Below, in pieces: positions 52,143-62,718 of a DNA stretch of 64,000 nt. The DNA comes from Paracoccaceae bacterium (lineage in GTDB: Bacteria; Pseudomonadota; Alphaproteobacteria; Rhodobacterales; Rhodobacteraceae). The stretch covers positions 248,001 through 312,000 of the forward strand of contig JAFWNM010000013.1 in assembly GCA_017510335.1 (NCBI GenBank). Direction: 5' to 3'. The position numbers and the translations under genes are program-made. Every line of letters starts with the position of its first letter. The stretch's first letter is position 1. The notes under the pieces are model-generated. The model was not told the DNA's origin, did no database searches, and saw only the letters and a list, made by a program, of their open reading frames with translations.

Positions 52143-53960
52143 TCAGGATTGAGGTTTCGCGGGGGGCTTGTAGGTATCGGGATTTTCCCGCCATTTGCGC
52201 CATTCTCTCGGAAAGGAATTTTTTCCGATGTGTATTTTTAATTTATCTAGTGGCCAATTAGGAGGGCGCTCCAGCCCTTTTGGTAACTCGACACTGGCAT
52301 CACCAAATGCAACAGAAACCTGCTCTTGTGTCACGGACGCGCTAGTTAAATTTACATTCGCAAATGCTGCTCCCTCTAACTTCGCTCCTCTAAAATAGGT
52401 TTGATCATCTATCTGTACTCGCCGGAGATAGACCCTTTCCATTCCAGTGTCGGAAAAATCGGCTTTTCTGATATCCGCATCAGTTAGTTTAACCCCCTCC
52501 ATTCGCGCAACCGAACAATCAACGCCGGCCATCCTTGCTCGCCAAAAACTTGTTCCTTGCAATCGGGCTAGCGTAAAATCTGCGCCCTCAACAAGCGCTC
52601 CAACAAGGCTCGCGCCTTCCATCCGGGATTCGTATAAATTTGCGCCTTGAATGAACGCGTCCCGCAAATTGACACCTTGCATCTCTACCCCCATGAGATC
52701 AGCTCCTTGTAAATGAGCTTTCTTAAATGCCGCACCTTGCAAATGCGCGGGCCCGATCTTCGTTCCAGTCAGGTGAGCTTCATCAAAGTCAGCACCTTTC
52801 ATCTGCGCCCATCGAAGATTGGCTCCCTCTAACCTAGCATTCTCAAAAAGAGCCCCCGAAAACACAGCGTCTGATCCGTCGAATTGCTTCGATGACAAAT
52901 CTGCTCGTTGCAGATTTGCCCCGCGCAGGTCTAGTCGATAGCCCTGATAGGCATCTAGTGTTTCGCGCCAAGCTTGTAGCCGTCGAAAATAAGTGTCGAG
53001 TTCCGTTTCGCTCAGAGCTTCATCATCAGGCTCCAATGTCAACTCTGGACATGGAAGATCAAAGGGCCAGACTGTATCGGAACTGGCCGGATATGGCCAA
53101 GCTGCCTCAACCTGACGCTGCATTGTATTTCGTCGTCCAATTACGCTCAGGGCCAACTGAACATCAACGCGAAGTTTAGGTAACGTTTCAATCCACTCCT
53201 GAATCTTTCCAGAAACAAACCTACAATGGAAATCCAGCTTGCTGAGATGATCATCGCGCATTTTTGCTGTGGCGTCATTCTCGAGTGGAGACCAATCTTG
53301 CTTTGTGTAGTTTCGGGGCTTCTGATCATTGGAGTTCTCACGTATATAGGCACACAGAATTTCCATCACCCGCACATGATCGCGGCCCTTGTCGTGGCGC
53401 GTCGAATCCTGCGCGATGCGTTCCAGTGACAGGATCGCGCCAATGCGGACTTCGATATTGGGGGCGCTTAGCGTAACCTCTTCCCAAGGCTCAACTAAAA
53501 CATCATCCCCATCAACATATGAGAACTCATCGCCCTTGAATACGAAAAGGCGTTCGACCTCTTCATACCCTTCCGGCCGCTTTGTGCGAATTGATATATT
53601 TCTACCAAGCTGCCTAACTTCTTTCTCCGCCCCCAACTGCTCCACCGCTTTGTTGATGCGGTCGGTCATGTGGCCTTCTTTCTGGAACATCACGGTCTGG
53701 TGTTTCAGCACCGTCCCCCAGATGACAAAAGGCGCACCCAGCAGGGCCACGACAAGGCCGCCGACGCCCAGCGACACCTCTCCGCCCCAGAACACTGTGC
53801 GGCCCAGCACAACGAAGGCACACCCGAGCGCCAGAACAAACAGCACGGCCACAACCACGGTCAGAAGCGGCCCCAAATGCCGCGCCACGCGCCAGTTCGG
53901 TGCATTGCTTACCCCAAGCCAGTCGGTCAGGGTGACATTAGGTCTGGTATCTTTGCTCAT
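52143..53960 (-). CDS. Membrane-anchored pentapeptide-repeat protein
   Basis: 605 residues. Two membrane helices (about 29-53 and 60-82) are followed by a cytoplasmic part with R-I-G-A-I-L-S-L-E-R-I-A-Q-D-S. From about 343 to 540 a quadrilateral beta-helix of pentapeptides A-(D/N/x)-L-x-G occurs (L-R-G-A-N-L-Q-R-A-D-L, L-E-G-A-N-L-R-W-A-Q-M). It ends with T-Q-E-Q-V-S-V-A-F-G-D-A, a stretch common in the family. The first 110 codons are GC-rich like the host; the rest is visibly AT-richer, which suggests a mosaic origin. Function unknown; gyrase mimicry is known for some repeats but not implied here. Confidence 0.85.
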   Translation of the reverse strand: MSKDTRPNVTLTDWLGVSNAPNWRVARHLGPLLTVVVAVLFVLALGCAFVVLGRTVFWGGEVSLGVGGLVVALLGAPFVIWGTVLKHQTVMFQKEGHMTDRINKAVEQLGAEKEVRQLGRNISIRTKRPEGYEEVERLFVFKGDEFSYVDGDDVLVEPWEEVTLSAPNIEVRIGAILSLERIAQDSTRHDKGRDHVRVMEILCAYIRENSNDQKPRNYTKQDWSPLENDATAKMRDDHLSKLDFHCRFVSGKIQEWIETLPKLRVDVQLALSVIGRRNTMQRQVEAAWPYPASSDTVWPFDLPCPELTLEPDDEALSETELDTYFRRLQAWRETLDAYQGYRLDLRGANLQRADLSSKQFDGSDAVFSGALFENARLEGANLRWAQMKGADFDEAHLTGTKIGPAHLQGAAFKKAHLQGADLMGVEMQGVNLRDAFIQGANLYESRMEGASLVGALVEGADFTLARLQGTSFWRARMAGVDCSVARMEGVKLTDADIRKADFSDTGMERVYLRRVQIDDQTYFRGAKLEGAAFANVNLTSASVTQEQVSVAFGDASVELPKGLERPPNWPLDKLKIHIGKNSFPREWRKWRENPDTYKPPAKPQS

Positions 53961-54025
53961 CGAAAATCCCGCCGCTGCAATCGCGCCAGCCTATGCCAGC
54001 GCAGGGGGCGGGGCAAGCGCGGGGG

Positions 54026-54724
54026 TCAGGGGGTGACGACTGCGCCTGCGTCAAGGCGCACCACGCGGTCCATGCGGGCGGCAAGGTCCATGTTATGGGT
54101 CGCAATCAGCGCCGACAGGCCGGTGTCGCGCACCAGTGTCACCAATGCGCCAAACACCTGATCGGATGTTTCGGGATCCAGATTGCCCGTGGGTTCGTCG
54201 GCCAGCAACAGGCTGGGTTCATTGGCCAATGCGCGGCAGAACGCCACGCGCTGCTGTTCGCCCCCCGACAGGGCTGCGGGGCGGTGGTCGGCGCGCGGCC
54301 CCACGCCCACACGCTCCAGCAGGTCGCGCGCGCGGGCATGGGCCAGCGCTTTGGGCACACCATTGGCCAGTTGCGGCAAAACGATATTCTCCAACGCCGA
54401 AAACTCCGGCAACAGATGGTGGAACTGATAGATGAACCCCACTTGCCCGCGCCGCGCCGCTGTGCGCGCGTGATCGCCCAGCCGTGTCATATCAGCGCCG
54501 TCAATGACCACCGCGCCTGTGTCGGGCGTGTCCAGAAGGCCCGCGATATGCAACAGCGTGGATTTCCCCGCCCCCGAGGGCGCGACCAGGGCCACCACCT
54601 CGCCCCGGTCCAGCGACAGGGTTGCGCCGCGCAGCACGGCCACTTCATTGGGGCGGCCCGCGTTATAGGTCTTGGTGATGTCGCGCAGCGACAGGGCCTG
54701 ATCATTCATAGCGCAATGCCTCAA
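54026..54724 (-). CDS. lolD: Lipoprotein-releasing ABC transporter ATP-binding protein LolD
   Basis: 232 residues. Walker A is A-P-S-G-A-G-K-S-T, the signature L-S-G-G-E-Q-Q-R, and Walker [13 protein letters not shown]. It powers removal of lipoproteins from the inner membrane to LolA. Its start overlaps the end of lolC/E by 23 bases. Confidence 0.93.
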   Translation of the reverse strand: MRHCAMNDQALSLRDITKTYNAGRPNEVAVLRGATLSLDRGEVVALVAPSGAGKSTLLHIAGLLDTPDTGAVVIDGADMTRLGDHARTAARRGQVGFIYQFHHLLPEFSALENIVLPQLANGVPKALAHARARDLLERVGVGPRADHRPAALSGGEQQRVAFCRALANEPSLLLADEPTGNLDPETSDQVFGALVTLVRDTGLSALIATHNMDLAARMDRVVRLDAGAVVTP

Positions 54725-55988
54725 CCGGGTTCATGCGTGCGGCGCGGCGCGCAGGGAAAATGGTGACGATAAACGACAGCGACAGCGACAGGCCCACGGC
54801 CTTGAGCACATCTTCCAGCCGCAATTGTGCAGGCAGCGCATAGATGCCGCGAATGGACGGGTCCCAGACCCCCCCGCCGGCAACATAGTTCACAAAGCTG
54901 AAAATCGTGTCGATATAGATCGCAAACAGGCACCCCAGCACCACACCGGCCGCAGTGCCCAGCACACCGACAGACGCCCCGCAAATGAAAAACACCCGCA
55001 ACACCGACCCTTCCGACAGGCCCATGGTGCGCAAGATGCCAATGTCGCGGCCCTTGTTCTTGACCAGCATGATCAGCCCCGAAATGATATTCATCGCCGC
55101 AATCAGCACCAGAATGGACAGGATGACGAACATCACGTTGTCTTCCACATCCAGCGCGCGCAGGAATGACCCCGCGGAGTCGCGCCATGTCCACAGCATG
55201 ACACGTTCGCCACCCGCGCGCAGCAGGTCCAGACGCATGCCATCAATCTGGTCGGGATTGGCGACCATCACTTCCAGCTCATCCGCCACACCGTCGCGGT
55301 TGAAATAGGTCTGCGCTTCGTCAAAGGGCATATACAGCCGCGTGCGGTCAATGTCATAGCGTCCGGCGGTAAAGATATAGACCACCTCATAGGCGGAAAT
55401 GCGCGGGCTGGTGCCAAAGGCCGTGCGCACCCCGTCAGGCGAGATGACGCGCACCGTATCGCCAAGCGCCACGTTCAGTTCCCGCGCCACCCCCGACCCG
55501 ATGGCCACCCCTTCGGGGAAACGATCTATGTCGCCAAGCGCCTGTGTCGGGTCGGCCACGCGGGGAATGGTGCGCAAATCATCATGCGAGATGCCAAACA
55601 CCTCTACGCCGGTATTGCGCCCATGCGCCGACACCATGACCTGCCCTTTGATCAGGGGGGCCACGCGGGTGACACCGCGCACAGCGGCAATGCGTTCGGC
55701 CATGTCCTGATAGTCGTCAATGACGCGACTGGTGCGCCCTGAATCGTCCACATGCACGGAAGAATAGACCGTCACATGCGCGTTGGCCCCCAGAATGGTG
55801 TCCACAAATTCCGCCCGAAACCCCGACCGCACCGAAAGTGTGGCAATCAGCGCGAACACTGCCAACATGATGCCAAGGAACGAAATGACGGTCATGGCAC
55901 TGACGCCGCCCTCGGCGCGGCGCGCGCGCAAATAGCGCCATGCTATCATCCATTCAAACGGGGCGAAGGGGGCGGTATGTCCGGTCAT
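54702..55988 (-). CDS. lolC: Lipoprotein-releasing system membrane protein LolC/LolE
   Basis: 428 residues, four membrane helices with a large periplasmic domain between the first and second. The opening [14 protein letters not shown] and the central [24 protein letters not shown] are hallmarks. A single such gene beside lolD suggests a homodimer, as usual in alphaproteobacteria. Confidence 0.93.
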   Translation of the reverse strand: MTGHTAPFAPFEWMIAWRYLRARRAEGGVSAMTVISFLGIMLAVFALIATLSVRSGFRAEFVDTILGANAHVTVYSSVHVDDSGRTSRVIDDYQDMAERIAAVRGVTRVAPLIKGQVMVSAHGRNTGVEVFGISHDDLRTIPRVADPTQALGDIDRFPEGVAIGSGVARELNVALGDTVRVISPDGVRTAFGTSPRISAYEVVYIFTAGRYDIDRTRLYMPFDEAQTYFNRDGVADELEVMVANPDQIDGMRLDLLRAGGERVMLWTWRDSAGSFLRALDVEDNVMFVILSILVLIAAMNIISGLIMLVKNKGRDIGILRTMGLSEGSVLRVFFICGASVGVLGTAAGVVLGCLFAIYIDTIFSFVNYVAGGGVWDPSIRGIYALPAQLRLEDVLKAVGLSLSLSFIVTIFPARRAARMNPVEALRYE

Positions 55989-56099
55989 GCGGCGTCCTGC
56001 TGCGAAGTTGAGGCAACCTCATAGGATTGACGCCCAAGGTCAAGCCCAAAGCAGTGCAGGCTCACATCTCGGTGACGTTGCAGCGCGCGCGGGGCGGCG

Positions 56100-56666
56100 T
56101 CACAGCCGTGGCGCGTGGTGCAGGATGACGGGCACGACCAGGTCTTCCTCATCCAGCAGATGGCGGTTCAGGAAACGCTCGAACCCGTCCAGCTGCGCCA
56201 GCATGCGCGCGCCATTGGCGCGTGTGTCGGCGTTCTTGTCACCAAGGGCGCGCAAATGCGTGTTGGCCGCATCGGTCAGCGCCGCCAGTTCGCTGTCCAG
56301 CGCGTGGTGGTCGGCATCCAGCAGGTCGAACCCTTTGGCAAGGCGCGGTTCTGCCGCCGACAGGGCGGGGAAATAATGCGCATCCTCGATCTGGTGGTGG
56401 CCATGCAATTCATTGATCAGGAACCCGCCCAGACGCGCCGTTTGCTGGCCATGCGCACGCGCGTCGCGCCCCTTGTCCAAAAAGGTGCGTGTGTCGGCCT
56501 GCCACTGCCCCAAGGCCTGCCGGAACATCATATGGCGTTCCAGCCAGAAACGGGTCAAACCGTCGAAATTCCGGTGGCTTTGCCAGATGTCGCGCGGGTA
56601 TTGCTCCAGCAATATCCGCAGGGCATCGGGCAGGCCGTCACGCCGGGTCAGGTCAGTTTTGGTCAT
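56100..56666 (-). CDS. Hemerythrin-like HHE-domain protein
   Basis: 188 residues, four-helix bundle. Likely iron ligands are the histidine of S-H-R-N-F-D (about 31), H-G-H-H-Q-I-E-D-A-H (about 89-98), D-A-D-H-H-A-L-D (about 120) and N-R-H-L-L-D-E-E-D (about 170). Such proteins bind oxygen, nitric oxide or iron. It lies between proS and lolC on the same strand, and the proS-lolC pair is usually closer in relatives. No signal peptide. Confidence 0.85.
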   Translation of the reverse strand: MTKTDLTRRDGLPDALRILLEQYPRDIWQSHRNFDGLTRFWLERHMMFRQALGQWQADTRTFLDKGRDARAHGQQTARLGGFLINELHGHHQIEDAHYFPALSAAEPRLAKGFDLLDADHHALDSELAALTDAANTHLRALGDKNADTRANGARMLAQLDGFERFLNRHLLDEEDLVVPVILHHAPRL

Positions 56667-56776
56667 GCGTCACTCCGTTTGCACCGGAAGGTAACGGTGT
56701 GGCTGCGATGGTCAATCGGTTAAGCTGTGCGCGGATGCAGGGGGATTGTGCCGCCATCGCACATTGACGCCGACAC

Positions 56777-56830
56777 CGGGTTTCCCAAGGGGGGGCACCC
56801 CCCTTGGGGCGGGTTTGGGCTGCGGCCCAT
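56777..56830. repeat. GC-rich hairpin repeat, copy 2
   Basis: CGGGTTTCCCAAGGGGGG, a C-rich mirror and GGGTTTGGGCTGCGGCC follow the same order as at 4287-4340. It lies downstream of proS and may serve as its terminator. Confidence 0.55.
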
Positions 56831-56871
56831 GCGCGCGAAGGGGGGTCGATCCCCCCGCCGCGCGCGCCTTT

Positions 56872-58215
56872 TCACATATGCGCCGCGTAAATCTGCGCCA
56901 GCCGGTCAATGGCTGCCTCTGGTGTCAGTTCCTCGGACTCGCCAGTGCGGCGGCTGGTCAGTTCGACCACGCCCTTGGCCAGCCCGCGCGGCCCGACTGT
57001 CAGCCGCCATGGCAGGCCAATCAGGTCCATTGTGGCAAATTTCGCGCCTGCGCGTTCGGCGCGGTCATCATAAAGCGGCTCCAACCCGCGCGCCACAAGC
57101 GCGTTATACAGCGCCTCACAGGCCGTATCTGCATCCGCATCGCCTTGCTTCAGGTTCACGATGGCGGCGTGGAACGGCGTAACCCCTTCGGGCCAGATGA
57201 TGCCGCGTTCGTCATGGTTGGCCTCGATAATGGCGCCCAGCAGGCGGGACACGCCTATGCCATGGCTGCCCATATGCACAGGCGTGCGCGCACCATCGGG
57301 GCCAACGACCGTCGCGCCCATGGCGTCGGAATATTTGGTGCCGAAATAGAAGATCTGCCCGACTTCGATGCCGCGCGCGGTCCGGCGGCGCGCTTCGGGC
57401 ACCTGGTCGTTAAACACGCCTTCATCATGGGTTTCATCGGTGCGCGCATAGCGGCTGGTGAATTCTTCCAGCACGGCCTGACATTCCGGCACAGAGTCAT
57501 AATCCACCACGCGATCCCCGAACTTCAGATCGGTGATTTCGCTGTCATAAAACACTTCCGACTCGCCGGTTTCAGCCAGAACAAGGAATTCATGCGTGTA
57601 ATCGCCGCCAATCGGCCCGCCATCGGCGCGCATCGGGATGGCTTGCAGGCCCATGCGTTCATAACTGCGCAGATAGCTGACCAGATGACGGTTATAGGCG
57701 TGCAGCGCCGCGTCCTTGTCCAGATCGAAATTATAGCCGTCTTTCATCAGGAACTCGCGCCCACGCATCACACCGAAACGCGGGCGGATTTCGTCGCGGA
57801 ACTTCCACTGGATATGATACAGCGTCAGTGGCAGGTCCTTGTAGCTGTTCACATGGGCGCGGAAAATATCGGTGATCAGTTCCTCATTGGTCGGGCCATA
57901 CAGCATGTCGCGCCCGTGGCGGTCCTTGATGCGCAGCATTTCCTCGCCGTAATCATCATAACGCCCGCTCTCGCGCCACAGATCCGCCGATTGCAGCGTC
58001 GGCATCAGCATGGGAATATGGCCCGCGCGCATTTGTTCTTCATGCACGATCTGCTCAATCCGGCGCAGCACCTTGAAGCCCAGGGGCAACCACGAATAAA
58101 TGCCTGCCGCTGCCTGCTTGATCATGCCCGCGCGCAACATCAGACGGTGGCTGACGATCTGCGCCTCGGAGGGGGTTTCTTTCAGGACAGGCAGGAAATA
58201 GCGGCTCAGGCGCAT
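56872..58215 (-). CDS. proS: Prolyl-tRNA synthetase (short bacterial type)
   Basis: 447 residues from ATG 58215 ([17 protein letters not shown], the usual alphaproteobacterial start). Class II motif 2 has [17 protein letters not shown] and motif 3 G-I-G-V-S-R-L. The editing insertion of longer ProRS is absent, as expected for this type. A longer frame to 58377 is not family-like. Confidence 0.95.
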   Translation of the reverse strand: MRLSRYFLPVLKETPSEAQIVSHRLMLRAGMIKQAAAGIYSWLPLGFKVLRRIEQIVHEEQMRAGHIPMLMPTLQSADLWRESGRYDDYGEEMLRIKDRHGRDMLYGPTNEELITDIFRAHVNSYKDLPLTLYHIQWKFRDEIRPRFGVMRGREFLMKDGYNFDLDKDAALHAYNRHLVSYLRSYERMGLQAIPMRADGGPIGGDYTHEFLVLAETGESEVFYDSEITDLKFGDRVVDYDSVPECQAVLEEFTSRYARTDETHDEGVFNDQVPEARRRTARGIEVGQIFYFGTKYSDAMGATVVGPDGARTPVHMGSHGIGVSRLLGAIIEANHDERGIIWPEGVTPFHAAIVNLKQGDADADTACEALYNALVARGLEPLYDDRAERAGAKFATMDLIGLPWRLTVGPRGLAKGVVELTSRRTGESEELTPEAAIDRLAQIYAAHM

Positions 58216-58430
58216 CGGGGGCCTCACTCGGGGTTGGGTTTTCCAGACGGGTTTAGGCGAGACTGCGCGCGGGGGCAAGGTGGCGTTGGAACCTGCGCGA
58301 TGCCATGGCGGCAAATATTGCTGGTATTTGCGCAACGGCGCAGGGGCGCGCACAGCCTCGTGACTTGATTTGTGCATCCCTTTTGCGCCATATCCGTTTC
58401 AAATATTGAATATGTCCAAAGAGGCCTGAA

Positions 58431-59033
58431 ATGACGAAATCCCCCCTGACCCGCCGCAGCGTTTTGTCAACAGCAGGCGCATTTGCGCTTGGCACTTTGG
58501 CAATGCCATCTGTCCTGCGCGCCCAGACCCAAGCGGATTTTGAGGCGGAATCAAATGTCCGCACCGCCAGCCGCAATGTCATGGGCTTTCGCAACCATCA
58601 TTGGCGCGACCATTTCCAGAACCTGCGCAACGGTGCAATCCTGTGTGACACCTATTCGCGGGCGTTGCATTACTGGTCGGAAGATGAAAGCATCTATCTG
58701 GCCCATCCCTGTTCCGTCCCCATGACCGAGGATTTCACCCGCCGCGGCTATACCGAAGTGACGCTGAAGCGGTTTGAACCGACATGGATTCCCACCCCCA
58801 ACATGCGCGAACGCGACCCTTCGCTGCCTGCGCGCGTCGAAGGGGACGATCCGACCAACCCGCTGGGCACGCGTGCCATGAACCTGAGCTGGCAGTATTA
58901 CCGCATCCACGGCATAGACAACCCCGCAAAGATCGGGCGCCGCGCGTCGAACGGGTGTTTTGGCATGCTCAACCCGCATGTCGAGAACCTGTTTGAACTG
59001 GTCAAGATCGGCACACAGGTCCGCGTGATCTGA
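58431..59033 (+). CDS. L,D-transpeptidase (YkuD family), Tat-exported
   Basis: 200 residues. Twin-arginine signal L-T-R-R-S-V-L-S-T-A-G with A-R-A-type cleavage near residue 31. The catalytic region reads Y-R-I-H-G-I-D then, 12 residues on, R-A-S-N-G-C-F-G-M, the H...S-x-G-C motif of YkuD enzymes. It forms 3-3 crosslinks in peptidoglycan or ties proteins to it. Export in folded form through Tat is seen in related proteins. A strong terminator follows. Confidence 0.92.
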   Translation: MTKSPLTRRSVLSTAGAFALGTLAMPSVLRAQTQADFEAESNVRTASRNVMGFRNHHWRDHFQNLRNGAILCDTYSRALHYWSEDESIYLAHPCSVPMTEDFTRRGYTEVTLKRFEPTWIPTPNMRERDPSLPARVEGDDPTNPLGTRAMNLSWQYYRIHGIDNPAKIGRRASNGCFGMLNPHVENLFELVKIGTQVRVI

Positions 59034-59055
59034 TCTGGCCTTGGGGCCACAACGC

Positions 59056-59086
59056 AAAAGCCCGCCAAACTGGCGGGCTTTTTGTT
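59056..59086 (+). terminator. Rho-independent terminator after the L,D-transpeptidase gene
   Basis: AAAAGCCCGCCA (59056-59067), three bases, TGGCGGGCTTTT (59071-59082) and further Ts. Confidence 0.9.
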
Positions 59087-59188
59087 TTGCATAAGGATAC
59101 GGGATCAGACTGATTTCATGACGCCACAAGGTTAAACACTGCTGGCCTTTTTCGGACATTCGCACTTGGATGAAGCCCGCGCTCTCAG

Positions 59189-59330
59189 CGGGCCGGGGTC
59201 TGCAAATCCGGCGCTTTGTCCAAGCGGCATAGTCCTGAGATCAAAGGCTTGGCACCGCTTCAGGTTATCGACAGGCCGCGGGACGGCCCGCCGATGGCGT
59301 GGGCCACCTGCGGCCTTGATTCCGCACTGG
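59189..59330. repeat. Dispersed 150-bp repeat, copy 2
   Basis: Partner of 51963-52112. The 47-base core at 59272-59318 differs at three positions, and both copies lie between convergent genes. Confidence 0.7.
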
Positions 59331-59395
59331 GCCATTTCCGCCACCGCCGCCCCCGTCAGCCCAGACCCTGCCAGCGCTTGCGGCGCGCTACAGTC

Positions 59396-60433
59396 CTAGC
59401 GCCCCCGCGACCGGATCAGCCCCACAATCTCGCGGGTCTGGTCCAGAATGGGTTCCGCAATCGCATGCGCACGATCTGCCCCATTGCCCAGAATGCGGTC
59501 AATCTCGGCCACGTCCTGCATCAGACGCGCCATTTCGGCATTGATGGGCGACAGCTTCGCCACGGCCAGATCGGCCAATGCGGGTTTGAACACACCGAAC
59601 CCCTGCCCGCCAAATTGCGCCAGAACCTGCGCAGGCGCGATATCGTCAAGGGCTGCGTAGATATTCACCAGATTGCGCGCCTCTGCCCGCCCGTCCAGCC
59701 CGTCCAGCGTCTCTGGCAGCGGTTCGGGGTCGGTGCGCGCCTTGCGGAATTTCGCGGCAATCGCATCCGCATCATCGGTCAGGTTGATGCGCGACTGGTC
59801 GGACGGGTCGGATTTCGACATTTTCTTCGTGCCATCGCGCAAGGACATGACACGCGTTGCCGCCCCTTCGATCACGGGTTCGACAATGGGAAAGAAATCA
59901 ACCCCGTAATCATGGTTGAACTTGATGGCGATGTCGCGCGTCAGTTCCAGATGCTGTTTCTGATCTTCGCCCACAGGAACATGGGTGGCATGATAAGCCA
60001 TGATATCAGCCGCCATCAGACTGGGATAGGCGAACAGCCCCACGCTGGCTTCTTCGGCGTGCTTGCCGGCCTTGTCCTTGAACTGGGTCATCCGCCGCAA
60101 CCAGCCCATGCGCGCGACACAGTTGAAAATCCAGGCCAGTTCGGCATGCGCGGGCACCTGGCTTTGGTTAAACAGAACCGAACGCGCCGGGTCAATTCCG
60201 GACGCAATGAACCCCGCAGCCAGTTCGCGCGTGGCGTGGCGCAGCTTTTCAGGGTCTTGCCAGACCGTCATCGCATGCAGATCGACAATGCAATACACAG
60301 TTTGCGTGCCTTCATTCTGGGCCACGGCAAAGCGTTTGAGCGCGCCAAGATAATTGCCCAGCGTCAACCCGCCCGATGGCTGGATCCCGGAAAATACCCG
60401 CTTGGGAAAAACTTTGGCCGGGGCGTCGGACAT
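59396..60433 (-). CDS. trpS: Tryptophanyl-tRNA synthetase
   Basis: 345 residues from ATG 60433. The class I signature appears as [14 protein letters not shown] (HIGH equivalent G-N-Y) and [22 protein letters not shown] is also typical. In many relatives trpS lies beside murJ and glnD as here, though now with a rhomboid-like gene in between. Confidence 0.95.
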   Translation of the reverse strand: MSDAPAKVFPKRVFSGIQPSGGLTLGNYLGALKRFAVAQNEGTQTVYCIVDLHAMTVWQDPEKLRHATRELAAGFIASGIDPARSVLFNQSQVPAHAELAWIFNCVARMGWLRRMTQFKDKAGKHAEEASVGLFAYPSLMAADIMAYHATHVPVGEDQKQHLELTRDIAIKFNHDYGVDFFPIVEPVIEGAATRVMSLRDGTKKMSKSDPSDQSRINLTDDADAIAAKFRKARTDPEPLPETLDGLDGRAEARNLVNIYAALDDIAPAQVLAQFGGQGFGVFKPALADLAVAKLSPINAEMARLMQDVAEIDRILGNGADRAHAIAEPILDQTREIVGLIRSRGR

Positions 60434-60510
60434 GTGATGGCTCCATGCTGGAAAAGTGGATGCGCTTGGATTAGCCTTCGGCTTCGTGAAGGTCAACCAA
60501 GGCACGCATA

Positions 60511-61182
60511 ATGGATACGGCCCCTGCCCCCACATCAGCCATCGCACCACTGCCCTGGGCAGTCTGGTTGCTGGTTCTGGCGATCAGCGCGGTGGAACTG
60601 GTGCTGTGGGCGGGCGCGCATGGTCTGGTCAACGCGGCAGGCGCGGCGGGATGGCGCGCGCAGGCCCTTGCATGGGCAGGCGTAAACCCCGCGTTACAAG
60701 GCTGGATGGTCGATAGCGGGCAGGCCCCCGCGCGCCATGTGTTGCGCTATCTGGTGTTCGGGTTCGTGCATATGGGGCCGGTTCAGGCGCTTCTGGTGGT
60801 CGCAATCACTGCGGCCTTGGGGAAATATTGCGCCGAACGGCTGGGCTCGGCGCGGGTTTTGCTGGTGCTGGCCGTTGCTCAGGCCACAGGCGGCGTGGCT
60901 TTTGGGGGGGTGGGGGATGCGGGCGCATGGCTGATCGGCGGGTATCCGATTATCTTCGCGCTGGCGGGCATATACGCCGCGCTGGTGCGCGACACCGCCC
61001 CCGACCGGCGGGCGCTTGTGGTGGCGCTGGCACTGCCCGTCGTCCTGGTGGTGGCCCGGCTGGCGCTGGCCGCCATCATGGGGGGTATGGACTGGATTGC
61101 CGATGTGGTGGCCTGCGCAACTGCCTTCGTGTTGGTGCCTGTCGTGCGACAGGGTTTACTGGTCCGGTTGCGCAGGCGCTGA
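60511..61182 (+). CDS. Rhomboid-like membrane protein, probably not a protease
   Basis: 223 residues with about six hydrophobic segments. The layout recalls rhomboid proteins: [13 protein letters not shown] before helix 3 and [13 protein letters not shown] where active enzymes have G-x-S-G. The nucleophile serine is missing, and the last helices lack the partner histidine. It would then be a pseudoprotease. It overlaps the convergent murJ end by 27 bases. Confidence in the fold is moderate. Confidence 0.6.
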   Translation: MDTAPAPTSAIAPLPWAVWLLVLAISAVELVLWAGAHGLVNAAGAAGWRAQALAWAGVNPALQGWMVDSGQAPARHVLRYLVFGFVHMGPVQALLVVAITAALGKYCAERLGSARVLLVLAVAQATGGVAFGGVGDAGAWLIGGYPIIFALAGIYAALVRDTAPDRRALVVALALPVVLVVARLALAAIMGGMDWIADVVACATAFVLVPVVRQGLLVRLRRR

Positions 61183-62718
61183 ACGGCGCAACGCGCCACG
61201 CAGGTCCGACAGGTTGAACGCGCCAGTCACATGACCAACCGCGAAATAGGCGCCGGCGCCGCCCGCAACCATGGCCAGAAGCGCCACATAGCGCAGCCCC
61301 GATTGCACCAGAAACGGCGACAATACCAGATGCAACCCGTGCAGCACCCCGCCCATGATCACCGATGCAAGCACGATGCGCCACATCCGCGCCTTCATCT
61401 GCGCATCCAACTGCGCGGCGCGTCCCATGCTGCGCGAGCCGCGCCACAGCTGCCACACCATGACCCAGGCCGCAACACTTGTTGCCAGCGCTGCGGCAAC
61501 GAACCCCATGAAAGGCATCAACCCGATGGCCACAAGCGCATTCACGCCCATGGACACCAGCGCATAGCGAAAGGGACGTTTTGTGTCATGGCGCGCATAA
61601 TACAGCGGCTGCAGCACCTTTTGCAGCACAAAGGCAGGAAGGCCCAGCGCATAGACCCCCAATGCCAGCGCCGTGGCATCCGTATCTGCAGCCGTCCAGG
61701 CACCGCGCCCGAACAGCACTGACACAATCGGCGCGGCAATCACCATCAGCGCAACCGCAGAAGGCAGCGTCAGAAACAACGAAAATTCCAGGCCCCGGTT
61801 GAAACTGTGCTGGCCCGCCCCTTCATCGCCGGCGCGCAACCGGCGTGACAGTTCGGGCAACAAAACCACCCCTACCGCAATGCCCACAACCCCCAGCGGC
61901 AACTGATACAGCCTGTCGGCCATGAACAGCCATGTCACCGCGTTTTCGGTGAAACTGGCCACCTGACGCCCCACAATCAGGTTTATCTGCACCACGCCAC
62001 CGGCCAGAACCGCAGGGGCCGCGATAATGGCCAGGCGTTTCAGTTCCGGTGTCAGGCGCGGGCGACGGAACCGCATGGCAAACCCTGCGCGCCGCACCGC
62101 AACCCACAACAACGCAAGCTGCACCACCCCCGCAACCGGCACTGACCATGACAGCGTCAGGCCCATATTCCACCCTGCCCGGTCCGCCAGCAGCAGCGCC
62201 AGAACGAAAACAACGTTCAGCAAAACAGGCGCGGCCGCAGCCGCTGTAAAGCGGCCAACCGCGTTCAGCATCCCCGACAACAAGGCCGTCAGCGAGATGA
62301 AGAAAATATAGGGAAACGCGATCCGCCCGAACAGCACGGCCATATCGAACCGTTCATCCTGTGCAAACCCCGCCACCATGCCCCAAATCAAGAAGGGCAT
62401 CACAATCACCGCAAGGGTCGAAAACACCAGCAACACTGCCGCCATGCCCCAAAACGCGTCCCGCGCGAAGCTTTCGGCGTCTTCGCGGGCTTCGTGCTTC
62501 TTGGCGAAAATCGGCACGAAGGCGAAATTGAACGCGCCTTCGGCAAAAAACCGGCGGAACATGTTTGGCAAGGAAAAGGCCGCGAAAAACGCATCTGTGA
62601 CCGGCCCGGCCCCCAGATAGGCCGCAATCATCACATCGCGCACGAACCCGAACACGCGGCTTAGCAATGTCCAAAGCCCCACCGTCAGGAACCCCGCCAC
62701 CAGACGGCTGCGCGCCAT
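61156..62718 (-). CDS. murJ: Lipid II flippase MurJ (MviN)
   Basis: 520 residues with about 14 membrane helices. F-G-F-V-R-D-V-M-I-A-A-Y-L-G-A-G-P-V-T-D-A-F and F-R-R-F-F-A-E-G-A-F-N-F-A-F-V-P are strongly conserved MurJ N-terminal motifs. It flips the cell-wall precursor lipid II. Its ATG shares one base with the glnD stop (TGATG), so translation is coupled. Confidence 0.95.
   Translation of the reverse strand: MARSRLVAGFLTVGLWTLLSRVFGFVRDVMIAAYLGAGPVTDAFFAAFSLPNMFRRFFAEGAFNFAFVPIFAKKHEAREDAESFARDAFWGMAAVLLVFSTLAVIVMPFLIWGMVAGFAQDERFDMAVLFGRIAFPYIFFISLTALLSGMLNAVGRFTAAAAAPVLLNVVFVLALLLADRAGWNMGLTLSWSVPVAGVVQLALLWVAVRRAGFAMRFRRPRLTPELKRLAIIAAPAVLAGGVVQINLIVGRQVASFTENAVTWLFMADRLYQLPLGVVGIAVGVVLLPELSRRLRAGDEGAGQHSFNRGLEFSLFLTLPSAVALMVIAAPIVSVLFGRGAWTAADTDATALALGVYALGLPAFVLQKVLQPLYYARHDTKRPFRYALVSMGVNALVAIGLMPFMGFVAAALATSVAAWVMVWQLWRGSRSMGRAAQLDAQMKARMWRIVLASVIMGGVLHGLHLVLSPFLVQSGLRYVALLAMVAGGAGAYFAVGHVTGAFNLSDLRGALRRSAPAQPDQ

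Larger units (their letters stand above)
59034..59395. other. Convergent intergenic region with terminator and repeat
   Basis: No gene. A terminator lies at 59056-59086 and a dispersed repeat copy at 59189-59330. The stretch ends at the trpS stop. Confidence 0.7.

Noticed and set aside
56746-58368. 540-codon open frame on the plus strand
   Set aside because: It is antisense to proS and has no recognisable domain.
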